Shown here piece by piece: positions 10,870 to 23,698 of a stretch of DNA of 64,000 nt. Source of the DNA: Globicephala melas (Eukaryota; Chordata; Mammalia; Artiodactyla; Delphinidae). The stretch spans positions 29,246,013 through 29,310,012 of the forward strand of contig NC_083314.1 in the NCBI RefSeq assembly GCF_963455315.2, in the 5' to 3' direction. Below the pieces are notes generated by a model that did not search any database, was not told the origin of the DNA, and saw only the letters and a list, made by a program, of their open reading frames with translations. The first letter of the stretch is position 1; each line of letters starts with the position of its first letter. The translations under genes were made by a program, and so were the position numbers.

Positions 10870-11435
10870 GAAAGAATGACATAGCCTGAAGACTTGACAT
10901 AAACGAATTAGAACCAAATGGGTCCAAGATGGTGGACAAGTCAACTTCTACTAGACCTTGAGCCTCAGTATACGCTCACTGTAACACATCAGCAAGCTAA
11001 ATGACACACCCACAGGTGCCATGACACTTCTAAGGCAACCATAAGGATCAAAAAGCGGGCGGTGGCCCAATTCCTGGAAATCCCTGCCCCTTCCCGAAAT
11101 AGCTGTAATACTCCTCCCACTCATTAGCCAATGAAATTATCCACCACTATAAAAACTGACAACCCCATACCCTGGTGCCTTTCTCACCTTCTGAGTTGAC
11201 CCACCTTCTGTCTGTGGAGTGTGTTTCTCTCTAAATAAATCCACTTCTTACCTATCACTGTCTCTCACTGAATTCTTTCTGTGATGAGACATCAAGAACC
11301 TGAGCTTCATTAAGTCCTGATACCAGGTGTGTGACCTCAGTTGGAAGATCGTGGGTTTTGGCTGGGTTTGAGTCCCGGCAGCATGGGTTCAGGTCCCAAT
11401 CTGAGGTGCATGGTCTCAGCAGCAAGTATAAGAGT
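10870..11435 (+). repeat. LTR of an ancient retrovirus
   Basis: Reads like an ERV LTR: CCACTATAAAAACTGAC near 11142 as a TATA region, CTAAATAAATCCACTTCTTACC near 11232 as the poly(A) signal, then CTCTCACTGAATTCTTTCTGTG. Boundaries are estimated. It interrupts the old L1. No viral coding sequence is attached. Confidence 0.6.
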
Positions 11436-11835
11436 TGTGAATGATGGAATAGATGATCTAATATACATTTAATTAAAGTCCCAATTTAATTGAGCGAAGA
11501 GAGAGAATTGACAAAGGCAATATATGGAGAAATAATGACAGTGACTTCTCCAGAACTGATAAAAGATTCAAGATTTCAATTCAAGAGCCCTCATAAATCC
11601 CTAGTTGAGTAAATTTTTTAAAAACAATACCTAGATATATCATAGTAAACCTGCAGAAAATAGAAGTTAATGGGAATATCTTAAAGTAGTCAAAGAAAAA
11701 GTAAAATATTATCTACAATCCTATATTGGATGAAATATCTTTCAAGAACATGAACAAAACAAAGACATTTTCAGAACAAATGAAAATTGAGAGTTCATCA
11801 CCTGTAGACTCTCATCTGAAGGAAATTCTAAAGAA

Positions 11836-12085
11836 AGTGGTAAATATGTGGGAAAATCTAGACAGATGTCGACTTTGTCAAACAGAAAAATAATGTAATG
11901 GAGAGTTTTTTAAAAAGGGTAAAACTAAAAGACATGAAATAAAGAAGTAACCTATAGTGGTAAATATGTGGGAAAATCTAGACAGATGTCGACTTTGTCA
12001 AACAGAAAAATAATGTAATGGAGAGTTTTTTAAAAAGGGTAAAACTAAAAGACATGAAATAAAGAAGTAACCTGAAGTGGTAAAT
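11836..12085. repeat. 120-bp tandem duplication
   Basis: Bases 11836-11955 and 11956-12075 are the same unit, differing only at the last two positions as far as I can read; the first ten bases of a third unit follow. It lies in the old L1 and is much less diverged than its host, so the duplication is recent, or an assembly artefact. Confidence 0.97.
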
Positions 12086-12539
12086 GGAGTTAAAGTGTTC
12101 TAAATTTCTTTTATTATCTACAATGAGGTAAATAAATTAAATTTAGACATTAATGAATTAATAAAGCACATTGTAGTTTCTCATTCCACCACAAAAAGAA
12201 CAGAAACACATAACTTCTAAGCTAATAAAGTGGAGAAAGGTAGATTAATAAAATATAATAGATGTCAAATAAACTATAAATGGAGACCAGAAAAAAAAAC
12301 TGGAAAACAAAAAGCATAAGCCTTATGGTAAAACCCAAATGTGTCACTATTATGCAATAAAGAGAGATACATCTAAAGCATACATATAGACCGAGAGTAA
12401 AAGAGTAGAAAAATATACAGACACTGATTTCCCCAAATCTGTATAGCTATGTTAATATCAGACAAAATTGACCTTAAGACAAAAAACATTATAAGAGATA
12501 AAGGGAGATATGATAAAATGTTCTAATCGGCAGAGGATA

Positions 12540-14299
12540 AAACCATGATGAGTCTCTGAGCAAAGGAAGGCAGGATTTTATAAAAGCAAATCTGGAGTCT
12601 ATGGATTAGTGACCCTCTCCACCCAACCATATGGAATAGTAAATTAATTGTCTTATCAGTATCATCCAGGAACACACCTGCAGTTAAAGTTGAGTTTATT
12701 AATTCCTTACAACAAAGGAGAACTCACATCATGAAGAACTGTAGGGCATTCTAGCAGGAGGAGTTAGAAAAGACTTAAGGGTTTAGGCTTGTGTGAGGGG
12801 CTGCTCTTCTCTTTCTCCAGCTGAAAACTATCAAGCAGTAGCGGAGCATTGTTAGGGAAGGTAGTTCAGTTATTTATGTTTTCCAAGAAACCTTGTGATT
12901 TCAGCTGCGGAGTAGACTTGAGGTAGTCATCTCTGCTATAGTCCTGGCTTTGTCCTTCTCATTAGTTAAACCAGATCTACACCATTTCCTCATTATAAAC
13001 CCTCAGTTTTAGTTTTTTGGTTTTGCACAATCAATATAGTTTTTGAGAGGTAATTTTCCTTTAACCTTATCTTTTTATTCATGAGGTTAGAGACAAGTTT
13101 GATAAAACAGGAGGCTTAATCTTGGGGGCCCAAATGAGTTGCAAATATTTAATACCAGGGCCAACTCGCATGAAATATCTTTATTCATACATTCCATGTT
13201 CTCCATTAGCATGAATCACTGACTTGACTGCAATATTCATAAACTGGATGCAACTGCTCCCTGAACAAAGTGCTTTGTGTGAGTGAAGTGTTTTAATATC
13301 CTCTCATAAAAGACATATGCAAGAGTAAAATAAATTCTGAGTCTTTTCCCTTCTTTTTCAGCCAAAAGTTCTGTTCAAGATTTTGTGGCTGTAGCTTAAT
13401 AGCTGTGACTAATTTTATTCTGTTACCAGAAATTCCCTCTGTTTTCTTCCCATGGTTTCCATTTCCCTCCTGGTGGTTTGAGCCTTCATCCCAGTCCCTG
13501 CCCCCACCAGTCACCTGGGCCACTCCCCGCCTTTGGGATGACCTCATTTGGGCCCCAGTTGCCATGGCAATGCCAGGAGTTGGGAGGACTGTGCTTTCTT
13601 TTATGAAGTTTTGTTACTTTCAAGGTCTCAGCTATTCTTTTCTCTGGATGACTAATTCAGGATCCTCTTGGTTAGTGTTTACATCAATGACACTCATTTA
13701 ATTTTCCTAGCTACACTTCCCCCACATCTATATGTAATCACGCCTCCCCCATGCCAGCCTTTCAGAGGACTCTCCTCTGAAATACACACCCACTAAGACA
13801 TTTGAAATGGTTTGGATCTTTACATGTTTATTGGACAACAATCCAATGCTTCCCACACTTCTAGACGTTAAAAGCTAGATTGGTGCCAATTGGTAGTGGT
13901 GGTTGACACTAGCTTACTCATGGAGAAAATTCTGGGTTCTTGTAACAAGTTGGAACTTTCCAGATACCTACAGTGGTTCTAGAGAGAGAAGGGCTGGAAA
14001 ACAGTGGGGACTCTAGGGCCCACCTCATCCTGATTCCAAAGACTGACTGCCTGCTCTTTTCCCCTCTGCCATACCATCCCTTTGTGTTCCCCTACAGCCT
14101 GACCAAGATAGGAATTTTAAGGACTTTAACCTGGATCCAGACATAATAATAATGAGGGTAAAAGTACCAATGAAGGCCTACATACCACATACTTAAATAG
14201 TTAATTGTTTAAATCAAACTAAAAATTTAAATAAAAATATGTTCTATTGAAACTGTACCCCATAGTATTAATAGAAACGGGAATTCTTGAGCTTGTGTC
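12540..14299. other. Intergenic, mostly unrecognised
   Basis: The stretch 12600-13100 may be a reversed old LTR, but I cannot name it. Overlapping open frames near 13293-13701 on both strands have no protein family features. No exon is supported. Confidence 0.35.
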
Positions 14300-14700
14300 T
14301 TACAGAACAACAGGTAAGGGAACAGGTTGTTAAAAACCCCTCAGCTTATAATCTGCCTTCACTGCCCAAGCTCACCTTAAGTATTTTTTGAACTGCTGAT
14401 GTATGACATTTTGACCTCAGAGGGCTGAAAACTCTACCCTTAGATCATGCTAAGTGCCTCCAGTTTTGAACATACATCCCATGAAGAAGCATGTAACTCA
14501 GGTATGCCCTTCCCCATGCCTAAGACCACCCTGCTTCTTTATCTTTTTGGGGAGGCGTACCTGAGATTTGTTCTCCTATCTTGCTTGGCTGCCTCGTGAC
14601 TAAATCCTTTCTCTGCTGCAAACTTGGCGTCTCAGTGATTGGCTTGTTGTGTGTGGGCAAACAAACCTGGTTCTGGAATACCATCTTCCTACCTTGAACA
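14300..14700 (+). repeat. LTR of an ancient retrovirus (ERV1-like)
   Basis: The 3' part is typical: CTTGGCTGCCTCGTGACTAAATCC near 14583, CTGCAAACTTGGCGTCTC near 14616 and GTGATTGGCTTGTTGTGTG near 14635. The 5' boundary is approximate. Confidence 0.55.
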
Positions 14701-15689
14701 ATGTACCTTCATAAAACCTTGAAAGTCAGGTTCAAATTTGGAATTGTTTGACCCATTAGTAACCTGCATCGTGATGTGGTGGTGAGAGGGATGTGTGGGG
14801 GAGATACTGTCCCGGTTCACAGATTTGGTCTCTCTCCTCGCTCTAACCAATAACATGAGGTGCCTTACTTAGACAAGGAAGGGTCCAGGCAGGCCCTGGA
14901 AGTGGGCTGTACCAACTTGTGTAGGTAATTCTGGGGCCTCAGTATCCTAGCACTGTTCAGAAGGGTCAAGGGTTCCAGGTGGGCACCGTGGACTAGGACC
15001 CATGGGGAGGGCTGTGGCTAGAGAGGCTCAGAGCAGTATGCTTTAAGTCAGTGGCCAGGGAAAGGGCTTTACTGGCCCAGATCTAAAGGTGGGGCTGAGG
15101 ACAGGGCTTGTCAGAGGGCAGAAGCCAATCTCAATTATGCCAAGTTTCAATTCAAATGATAGCTTGGAAATATGTGTCTCAGTGGATTCCCATGATTTTT
15201 GTTTCTTCCATTTTTACTTTCCCTACCTCCTTCTTATTATTTGGTCCCCACCCCCAGCACAATTTAGTCCATACCCCAGCATGAGTCAGAGAGCCATCCC
15301 TGAGCTCCAACTACAGGGAAAATCTGTGCACCTGAGGAGTGGGAGGTTCCCCAGCTGGAGACTTGGGCCTTGCACAGGGGCAGCCCCACGTGCAGAAGAC
15401 CCTCAGGATCTGCGTTGACTTTAATCTGCTGCAGTGCTCAGATGTGAGTGATGCTGGAGGTGAGGGCAGTTCAGCTTACAGAGGAAGATGCAAGACAAAA
15501 GGGGAGGAAGGGCTCTCCCAAGCTCTGTACTCTTAAACCCAGCTGCTTAGGTGGGAGTCTCCCTTGGATGTTGTCGACATTTTAAACCTAGGAAGTCCAA
15601 AAAGAAGTGTTGGTTTTCTCTAAAATGTAGTCTTCCCACTGCCTCATCCTGCAGGTCTTTCTTCTGCAGTAAATGGCAGCAGTGTCCAT
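14700..15689. other. Intergenic, nothing recognised
   Basis: Moderately GC-rich single-copy-looking sequence. The plus open frame 15089-15418 (109 codons) has no recognisable domain and no splice or start context that supports a gene. Confidence 0.35.
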
Positions 15690-16130
15690 CAATGTAGTGC
15701 ATCAGGCCTGACATTGAGCTTCACCCTGCATTTCTCTCTTTCCCCCAATCCCACACCCAGTGCCTCAGGAAGCCCTGACAGTTTAACCTCCAAATTAACC
15801 CTTGGATCTGTCACTGCTCTCCATTTTCCCAGCCACTCCCTTATCCAAACCACATGCTCTAGCCTTGGACCACCTACATCTACTCCTGCCTTCAATCCCT
15901 TCTCTGCACAGTCACAGAAGTGACCTTAAAGTGTCAATTGGATCATTTCACCCTGGTGCTTGCAACACTTTCATGACTTCTTACCATATTTAGAATAAAA
16001 TCCTAAGAAAATAAAGGTTCTGCCCGATCTCTCCCCTGCCCACCTCTCCACCTCTTCTACTTTTCCCCTTCTTCCCTTTGCACCAACCTCCTGGACTTTC
16101 AGTTCTCAGAACAAAGGCAGCATATTCCTG
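15690..16130 (+). repeat. L2 LINE fragment
   Basis: Contains CTTCTCTGCACAGTCACAGAAGTGACC near 15900, ATTGGATCATTTCACCCTGG, then TTAGAATAAAATCCTAAG near 15989 and TGCCCGATCTCTCCCCTGCCCACCTCTCC near 16021, the familiar L2 3' region series. Confidence 0.6.
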
Positions 16131-17649
16131 TGGCTATAGGGGATAGGCAGGGAAGGCAGTGAGGGACTGGAGACTGAAGAGACTAGGCTGCTCCCTCCCT
16201 CATGCAAAATGTCCCCAAAAAGGAGAGCAAAATGGTGTATTTTTTCAGAGCCAATTGGGTCCCTCAAGGGAGATTTAAGAGAAGTGGTAACAATGTTCAG
16301 GTGATGGAACAGAGACCCAGAAAAACCCTACTCTTCCGCTAAGATGGGATCATAAAGTAGAACCAAATTGTAAAATGTTTAAGGACAGAAAGTACAGGTG
16401 CTTTTATTAGATCTGATCTCATAAAAGCAAAAGAGGAAAAAGAAAATTCCACATGACTTTTAGAATAATTTATCAGAGAATAAAATCCAACACAGGAAAA
16501 GTGAAGGTCAGTATCTGAATAACCCAGTTAATTCCTTCAACTCTTGAGGATGTTTTCTCATGACCTATAAACTCTACAGTATTTGTGTGTTGTCTTTGAT
16601 TATTCTCTGGCTTCCATGACTATGTCCCTTCCCTCAGAGTGCATTATAACCCTCTTGTGGAAGAGTGTTGGGAATAGTAAGTATGTGGGTAAGTATAAAA
16701 GACTACTTTTTCCTCCTCATTCCTTTAAAGTACATATGAGTATGTGGTGGGGTGTAGGATATATGCAGATATATACATATAACAATTACAAAATAAAGGA
16801 GAAGGGGGTGGGAACTGGTCCCGCACAGTTGCAGGGTTCTTATATTTTATGTGAAAGGGTGCATTATTAATTCTATGTAGACTGTGAAAAGTTAAGGGTC
16901 TATGTTTCAATATCCTTAGCAACCACTAAAAATAATAATAATAACACCAAGAGGTATAGCTAAAAGTCAATAAATAATTTAAAAAGAAATTCTAAATGAT
17001 GCTTAATTAATCCAAAAGAAAGCAGGAAAGGAGAAGGAAGGGGAGGAGAACAGGACAACCAGAAAACAAATAACCTCTCTGAGTACAGAAATCTTTGATG
17101 TAAGGAGAGGAGGACAGACAGAATAAATATTGCTTAGCACACAGCAATATTTCCAGGAGAACTGCCGGGTGCTTTATGCCTGGTAGTTTATCTAATTTGA
17201 CAGTAGCCTAAGAGAGTGAGTGGTGTTGCCTTGGAGGGGCCTTAGGATGCCCCATAGCCTGCCCAGGGAGCCTGGGATGGGTGGGGAGGGGCTGCTCCTG
17301 TGCCTGTCCTTGGATCAAGTGTCTGTGAGCTAAGTCAGAGCAGGACACCCAGAATCTATCGCTCACTGATGGGCTTACAACAGGCCAATGTGAAAACCAT
17401 AACACAAACAATGCACTAATTAAAGGCAAGTAAGTCATCAATGTGATCTGGACATTCTTTCCCTGCAGGCCTATTTACATGGGAAACCACTTCATAACAA
17501 GAAGATTCTTGCAAATTATGGGATTAGCACCTTCCAGTTATACTCTGGAGAGAAGCAGAATACTTAAGAAACCTTGGGAATGACATTGGAACTCCACTGA
17601 CTTGTCACATTCTCTTTTACCCTTTTAGACCAATTATCAGCTATCTAAC
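16130..17649. other. Intergenic, nothing recognised
   Basis: No exon or named repeat. Short open frames at 16583-16870 (+) and 17208-17441 (-) lack any recognisable protein features. Confidence 0.35.
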
Positions 17650-17885
17650 CCCCTTGCTACAACCTTGCATAATACTTGGTTTTGTATCTCTAGATCTTTT
17701 CAAATGTTTACACAAAAAGACATACATACATTTCAATCTTTTTATAGAAATGAGATTATTAATATATTGTTTTATGTAATTTTATTTCCACTTAATATAT
17801 CACGCATACATTTCCAGATTTGTACCAGTAGGTCTTCTCACTTTTTTACAGCTCCCTGTAATATTCCAGTGTACAGATGACACCA
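17650..17885 (-). repeat. Ancient L1 3' fragment
   Basis: Reversed old L1 3'UTR pattern: GAAATGAGATTATTAATATATTG, TTTCCACTTAATATATCACGCATACATTTCC and ATATTCCAGTGTACAGATGA. Confidence 0.5.
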
Positions 17886-17984
17886 AGAAAGGACTCTTTT
17901 ACCCCTTTATTAATGGTTATTTGTTGGTTACACTTCCCTTCCTGCTGAAGGGCCCTGAAGAGCCACTGTTTTCCCTCTGGGCCC

Positions 17985-18290
17985 TCTTTGCCCTTGTTGC
18001 CTTCACTGGATGACCTTCCTATAGAGGGAGCAAGCAGGTCCTCCTTTAGGTCTCTGCTTCAGTATCACTTCTTTAGCAAGGCCTTCCTTGTTCATCCACA
18101 GAATACCCTGCTCCCTATCTCATCATCCTTTAATCAAGAGCTGACTTTCTTTGTCTTAATATTACTTATAATTACCTGAAATCATGTCATCTGATTATCT
18201 CCTTTAAGGGAGTCTGTGAATCAGTGACTTCAGCTGACACTAAATAGATGTTCAACATAAATTTGATGAATAAATAAATGAATGAATATA
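17985..18290 (+). repeat. L2 LINE 3' fragment
   Basis: Contains GGTCTCTGCTTCAGTATCACTTC near 18048, CAAGGCCTTCCTTG, and a 3' end with AACATAAATTTGATGAATAAATAAATGAATGAA. Confidence 0.7.
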
Positions 18291-18294
18291 TTTT

Positions 18295-18620
18295 TACTAC
18301 CTCTGCAAGTATTGTGTCTCCTTGGATTGGGATTGTTGGCATGAAATTTAGGTAAACGTTGCCATATTGTCCTCAAATGGTAAACACGTTTGTACTCCTC
18401 ATCAGCAATGCTCCAGAGTAACTATCCCCCACATCCTGGCTAATATAGAGTATTACCATTTAAAAAATTTTCCCCAGTGAGATGAGTAAAAAATAACCAT
18501 CCCATAACTAATTTACTTTTTATTTCTTTAGTTATGTGGAATGTGAAACATCTTTTCAAAGCTTTATTGGCCATTTGTATTCCTTTTTCTGTCAATTGTC
18601 TGTTTCTATGCAATCTTAGT
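18295..18620 (-). repeat. Ancient L1 3' fragment
   Basis: Reversed old L1 pattern: GGATTGTTGGCATGAAATTTAGG, TTGCCATATTGTCCTC, CCATTTGTATTCCTTTTTCTGTCAATTGTC. Confidence 0.55.
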
Positions 18621-18734
18621 CTGAAAGTTTCTTAAGAGGTCTACAACAATTGCTCTGTATGAACAGTATAATATTTAAACTAAAACACAGTTTCAGACAA
18701 AACAACTTTAAATACATAATAAGAAGAATATGAA

Positions 18735-18945
18735 TAGCTTGCTAGGTGCTAAGCACTGTTTTAGGCACATTTCATATATTACCTCATTTAATCCTCTCCC
18801 AAATCCCACATGGTAAATATTTTTATTATCTACAACTTACAAGTGATGACCCTGAGGGCATCAGAGGCATTGTGATTTCCCAAGGTGGCACAGATGAAAA
18901 GGGCAGTCTGAGCCTTCACACGTGGCATGCTAACAGAAGTTACCA
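18735..18945 (+). repeat. MIR SINE
   Basis: CTAGGTGCTAAGCACTGTTTTAGG, CATTTCATATATTACCTCATTTAATCCTC, TTATTATCTACAACTTACAAGTGATGA and GTGATTTCCCAAGGTGGCACAG occur in the MIR order. Confidence 0.75.
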
Positions 18946-19799
18946 TCTGTCTCTGAAATGAGATATTATGAATCTTCTCATCTACAGATCATAGTAAGTA
19001 CTCTGTGAAAGCTGATCAATCTCACTTGCATGTGGCTCTTTTCACATTACCCTGATTGTTTAGACAGAACTGGCAGCATAATTTGCAGGGCCCAATGCAA
19101 AATGAAAATGCATGGCTCCTGTTAAAAAGTTATTAAGAGTTTCAAGATGGCAACAGCAGAGCATTAAACCAAGGGACCCATCTAAGTGCAAGTTCCTGTA
19201 TGACAGATCATACGTCCATGAAGCAGTCCTAGGGTACAGTCCACAGTTATGACAGATAAAAAAATCAACACAGAGAGATGAAATAACTGGACTGAGAACA
19301 CAGAGGCAGGCCTAGCCTTTGAACCCAGGTTTGTCTGATTACAAGGCTTGGGTGGATTCTTTGCAAACCATTACACTGTTTCCTGGTATAATGTTGGGTT
19401 ATGTACCTGTTCAAATTGTACCCGTGGAATTGATCCTACTTGAGCTGGAAGGAGCTTGGAAAGAGATGAGGTATAAATAGGACACTTTTTCCAAGAGATG
19501 AGAAGAAAAAGCGGAGTGGTCTTATCGCCCGTGACTCTAGACATTGTTAGGTCCCAGAGTAGGCTGCCCCCAAGTATGTAGCAATGGCATATTATTTTGA
19601 ATTAAAGTTACTTAAGAAACAGCCAATGCAAGAGAGACACTCTGACCCTCCTTTCTGTCTCCTCAAAAGCAGAAAATAAATCTCCCTTGTGAAAGGTGTG
19701 CTCAATGATTTTTGATGTGGCTCAATGATTTTATATCATGTATTTCAATCTAAATAGAATATGGATTTTAAAAAATTCTCAAAGTGAAAATAAAATGGA

Positions 19800-20085
19800 A
19801 TGCAAAGCCGTGAAATGTGGTCCCTCCCCATTATCACCCATGAGATAAAGTCTAAACCTAAATCCTTTCCCATCTTTCTATCTTAGCTCTCTCTGCTCTC
19901 CCATTTCCACCCCAACACCTAGGCCAAATACCACACTAGTGAAACCACTATTCTCCTTACATATCATACAGTTCCTTTATGCCTCTCCTTTGTTCCTTTT
20001 GCTCCCTCTACCAAGAAATTATCTCTAGATCCTTCATCATCTGCACTTTCCTCCTCACCTTTCAAGGTTCAGCTCAAGCTTCGTG
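19800..20085 (+). repeat. L2 LINE fragment
   Basis: ATGAGATAAAGTCTAAACCTAAATCC, AGCTCTCTCTGCTCTCCC and CCTTTCAAGGTTCAGCTCAAGC follow the L2 3' order, strongly diverged. Confidence 0.5.
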
Positions 20086-20089
20086 TTCT

Positions 20090-20858
20090 GCATAAAAACT
20101 CATCTGCATACAACTCATCCTTGTTGTCCCTGCCCACCCCACTTGTGCTAGCACACATTTCCTCACAGTCAACATACAGTGTGCACTCATGAAAATGAGA
20201 AACAAACTCAGCTGTATATCTGAGTGCAACAGGACTTCAGCCTTACATAAATCATGAGTCACAGGTTCACCTCCTTTTGATCCTCATAGCACATCAGAGA
20301 AATTGCTGGTGTGCATCAGCAAGGGCCTTTCCACCGCTTCCAGTCTAATGTAGAAAGTTTCCTGACGCTCTCTGGAGGGAGAAGAAAGGACTAGTCTAGT
20401 GCAGGGAAGGACCATGGGACTTTTTAGAGACACAGCACTTTCTTTGGATTATACAGAATTGCCCAGCTCAGCAGAGAGATGTGTGCTTAAGGTGAAAAAT
20501 AGGAAAATGAGAGGATTTCGGTCTCTGATTTTAGAAGGAAGAAGTTGACTTCATCTCCTTAAGGCTGGTTCTTCTCAGGCTAATCTCTCTCTGACCCTCT
20601 GCACTCTCTAAAGCTCAAATTATTTCCTTGGAAAATGTGTGTTGGAGTGTGATGGGAGGAGATGAATATGTAAGAAGAGTTTAACTGTATAATATAACTG
20701 TAGTGATGAACTGTGTGAACCATAGCGTAATGTGGCAGAAAGTAGGGACAAAGGTGTTTTGCCAGTATGGTGGGGCTTGACCTCTTTTGAGATGTTGCTA
20801 AGAATGGGCAAGGGAGTTGAAGTTTACATATTCATAAATTAAAAAAATATATACTGTA
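20090..20858. other. Intergenic, nothing recognised
   Basis: No exon or named repeat found. Short open frames only. Confidence 0.35.
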
Positions 20859-22362
20859 GAGGGAGATCCAGATGGCAGAATAGAAGGACATGGAACTCAC
20901 CTCCTACCACAAATATATCTGCATGTCTCACAGAATACCTACTGAACTCTGGCAGAAGATCTCAAACAACCAAAACTGTAAGAAAGAAAGATCACCATGT
21001 AACTAAGTTTAGATGAAAGAAAAGAAAAAAAAAAAAAAAGGAATTGGAATGGGAACTGTGTCCCTGTGAAAGAGGAAAGGCTCCCTCACCCTGGGAACCC
21101 CTTCACCAGCTGGCAGATCAACTGTGACATATAGGGAGCTACACAGGCTCAGAGGAGAGTTCAGCCCCTGGCTTGTGGCAGGCAGAACAGAGAGAGACCA
21201 GCACAGACGATCCTGGCTACCTTGCTGCACTCCCTAGCCTGAGACGCATACCTACTGTTGCACAGGGGGGCTGGGTGCTGAAACTTGGGCTTCAGTGGAC
21301 AGACCCAGGGAGAGGACTGGGGTTGGCTGCTCAGAGACAGCTCAAAGGGCCTGGAGTGTGGTCTGGAACACATCTGGGGGTGTGTGTAGGGTGGAGCCCA
21401 GGTCCACCACAGAAACCCCATTGTTAACCTGTGTGAAATTAGGGTTATGGCCCCACTATAGCAGCCTCATTCTCGGTGTGCTCACAGTGGCCGTGACTCC
21501 ACACTACCATCTCTGGGAGCACACAGGCACCAGCAGGTTGCCCACACACAGAGGCAGGACTGAGATCTGAGCCAATTCCTGGTGGCTGTGTGAACTTATG
21601 CCACCAGCAGATTTGTGAGCACAGTGCGTGAGGGACATTCGAGCAGATTATTGGCACTCCCGTGGATGGGGTGGGTCCAGTATCAGCAGCTGCAGGCTTT
21701 GTGGGTGCATGCACATGGAGGCGGGGCTGGGGTCTGGACTAATTCCTTTAGCTCCCATGGCACGTTTGGGTGTCAGACTTTAGAAGACATGCTGACAGTT
21801 TTGTGAGCACAGTTTCTTTGGGACATCTGGGCTGATTGCCAGTGTGCCCACGGCTGAGAAAGGTCCAAGGGCAGGGTCAAAAACAGTGTATTCTGTTAGT
21901 ACACACATGGGTGACAGGTGACAACATAGAGCACACTTCCTGGTGGACAGCTCCTGCAGAGGAATACTCAGTGGCTCCTTTAACAGCGGGAGCCCTCCCA
22001 TTCTGCCTACCTCACACCGCAGCTTAGAACCAGATCTGAGGGCTTCTATACCAACAACTGGGGAGCAGACCCTGCCCCTGACAGGGCTGTGACAACCAAA
22101 GAAAAAAGAGGAGGCCCCAACCAATATCCAGCGCAGGCTCTTGTCACCACAACACTAATTACACCCCCTACCAAGGGGATAATGGCCAGCACACACTAAG
22201 GAAAGATGTGGTAGACATCCATACTAAAAAAAGACCTTGCACCAAAAATATTAGACTCACACAGGCTACACAGGGACACTGCCACATAAAAAGAGCCCTT
22301 CAAGACCACAGTAGATAACTGTTTCTCCTAATTCATAGGGTCAGAGAAATATAAGTAAAATG

Positions 22363-23156
22363 AAGAAGTAGAGGAACCACTCCCAATTAAAAGAACAAGA
22401 TAATTCCCTTGAAAGGACAAACAAAGAAACAGATCTTTCCAGTCTCCTAGACCCTGAGTTCAAAAAGGAGATAAAAATATTGGAGGAATTAAGAAAGGCT
22501 ATTGATAGAAATGCAGATCACTGTAACAAGGAACTAGAAACTCTAAAGAGGAGCCAATCAAAATTAGACAACTCAATTGTCAAGATGAAAACCAAGCTAA
22601 AGGCAATAAATAGCAAAGTAAATAACGCAGCAGAATGCCTAAGTGAGCTGGAAGATAGAATAATGTAAATCACCTAATCAGAACAGCAGACAGAGAGACA
22701 AATTAAAAAAAATTGAAAGCAATATACAAGACCTATGGGATAATATAAAGCAAGCCAATCTACCCATAATAGGGATCCCAGAAGCTGAAGAAAAAGGGGA
22801 TCAAAAATGTATTTGAAGAATTTATGGCTGGAAACAGATGTCCAGGTACAGCAGCACAGAGGGTCCCAAACAAGATGAACTCAAACAAACCTACATCAAG
22901 ATACATTAAAATTAAAATGGTAAAAGTAAAAGATAAAGAGAGGGTTCTAAAGGCAGCAAGAGAAAAACAAAGAGTTAGTTACAAGGGAACTCCCATAAGG
23001 CTATCAGCTGATTTCTCCACAGAAACTTTGCAGGCCAGAAAGGAGGGGCAAGATATATTCAAAGTCCTGAAAGGAAAAAACCTGCAACTTAGGACATTCT
23101 ACCCACCAAGATTATCATTTAGAATAGAAGGAAAAATAAAGAATTTCTCAGACTAG
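22363..23156 (+). pseudogene. L1 ORF1 remnant (copy A)
   Basis: The ORF1 product is an RNA-binding chaperone of L1. The putative start (ATG at 22363) is followed by a stop at codon 4. Further along, 22480-22668 encodes the coiled-coil part, with heptad-like content and a conserved-looking ELEDRI end. The frame then shifts, and 22824-23156 encodes the RNA-recognition and C-terminal domains, with recognisable AAREKQRVSYKGTPIRLSAD and TLQARKEGQDIF segments. At least one stop and one frameshift lie between these parts. Confidence 0.85.
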
Positions 23157-23698
23157 CAAAAACTAAAAGAATATAACAATACTAAACCTATCCTAAAAGA
23201 AATATTGAAAGATCTTCCTAAATAGAAAAGAAGCAAGAACCTATAGGAAAGAGAAAATCACAATAGGATAAGCAAGTATATAAAAGGATTGAAGATCACT
23301 TAAGTAAACCAGTATAGATTAAAAGAAATTTTTTTTAATTTTGTGAAAGCAATTATAACTACAATGAAGAGCAAAAGGATAAACATGAAGATGTAAAAGA
23401 GGATATCAAAATCATAAAAAGTGGGGGAGGGTCATAAGAAAATGTAGTTTTTTTTAGAATGTATTTGAGTTTATGTGACTACAAGTCTAAAGCAAGTAGA
23501 TATAGTAATGGGTTAATATACTTGAAAACCAAGGTAACCACAAATAAAAAACATACAATAGATTCACAAAAACAAAAAGAAGAGGACAGAAGCATAATAC
23601 AAAATAAAATCATTAAATCACAAAAGGAAAAACAAAAAGTTAAAGAAGGAGCAAAGAAGAAATACAAAATCAACTGGAAAACAAGTTTAAAATAGCAA

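Larger units (their letters stand above)
10000..12530 (+). mobile_element. Ancient L1 (L1M-class), ORF1 into ORF2
   Basis: Plus-strand remains of an old L1, cut by a SINE (10261-10612) and an LTR (about 10870-11435). After the LTR the order fits ORF1: CTTCTCCAGAACTGATAAAAG near 11546, ATCATAGTAAACCTGCAG near 11639, ACATTTTCAGAACAAATG near 11766, GAGTTCATCACC near 11793. Near 12446 the sequence TTAATATCAGACAAAATTGACC fits the ORF2 endonuclease region. All frames are broken. A 120-bp tandem duplication lies within it. Confidence 0.65.

Noticed and set aside
11836..12085. Direct repeats suggesting a CRISPR-like array
   Set aside because: Only two 120-bp head-to-tail units with no spacers, in a mammalian L1; a simple tandem duplication.
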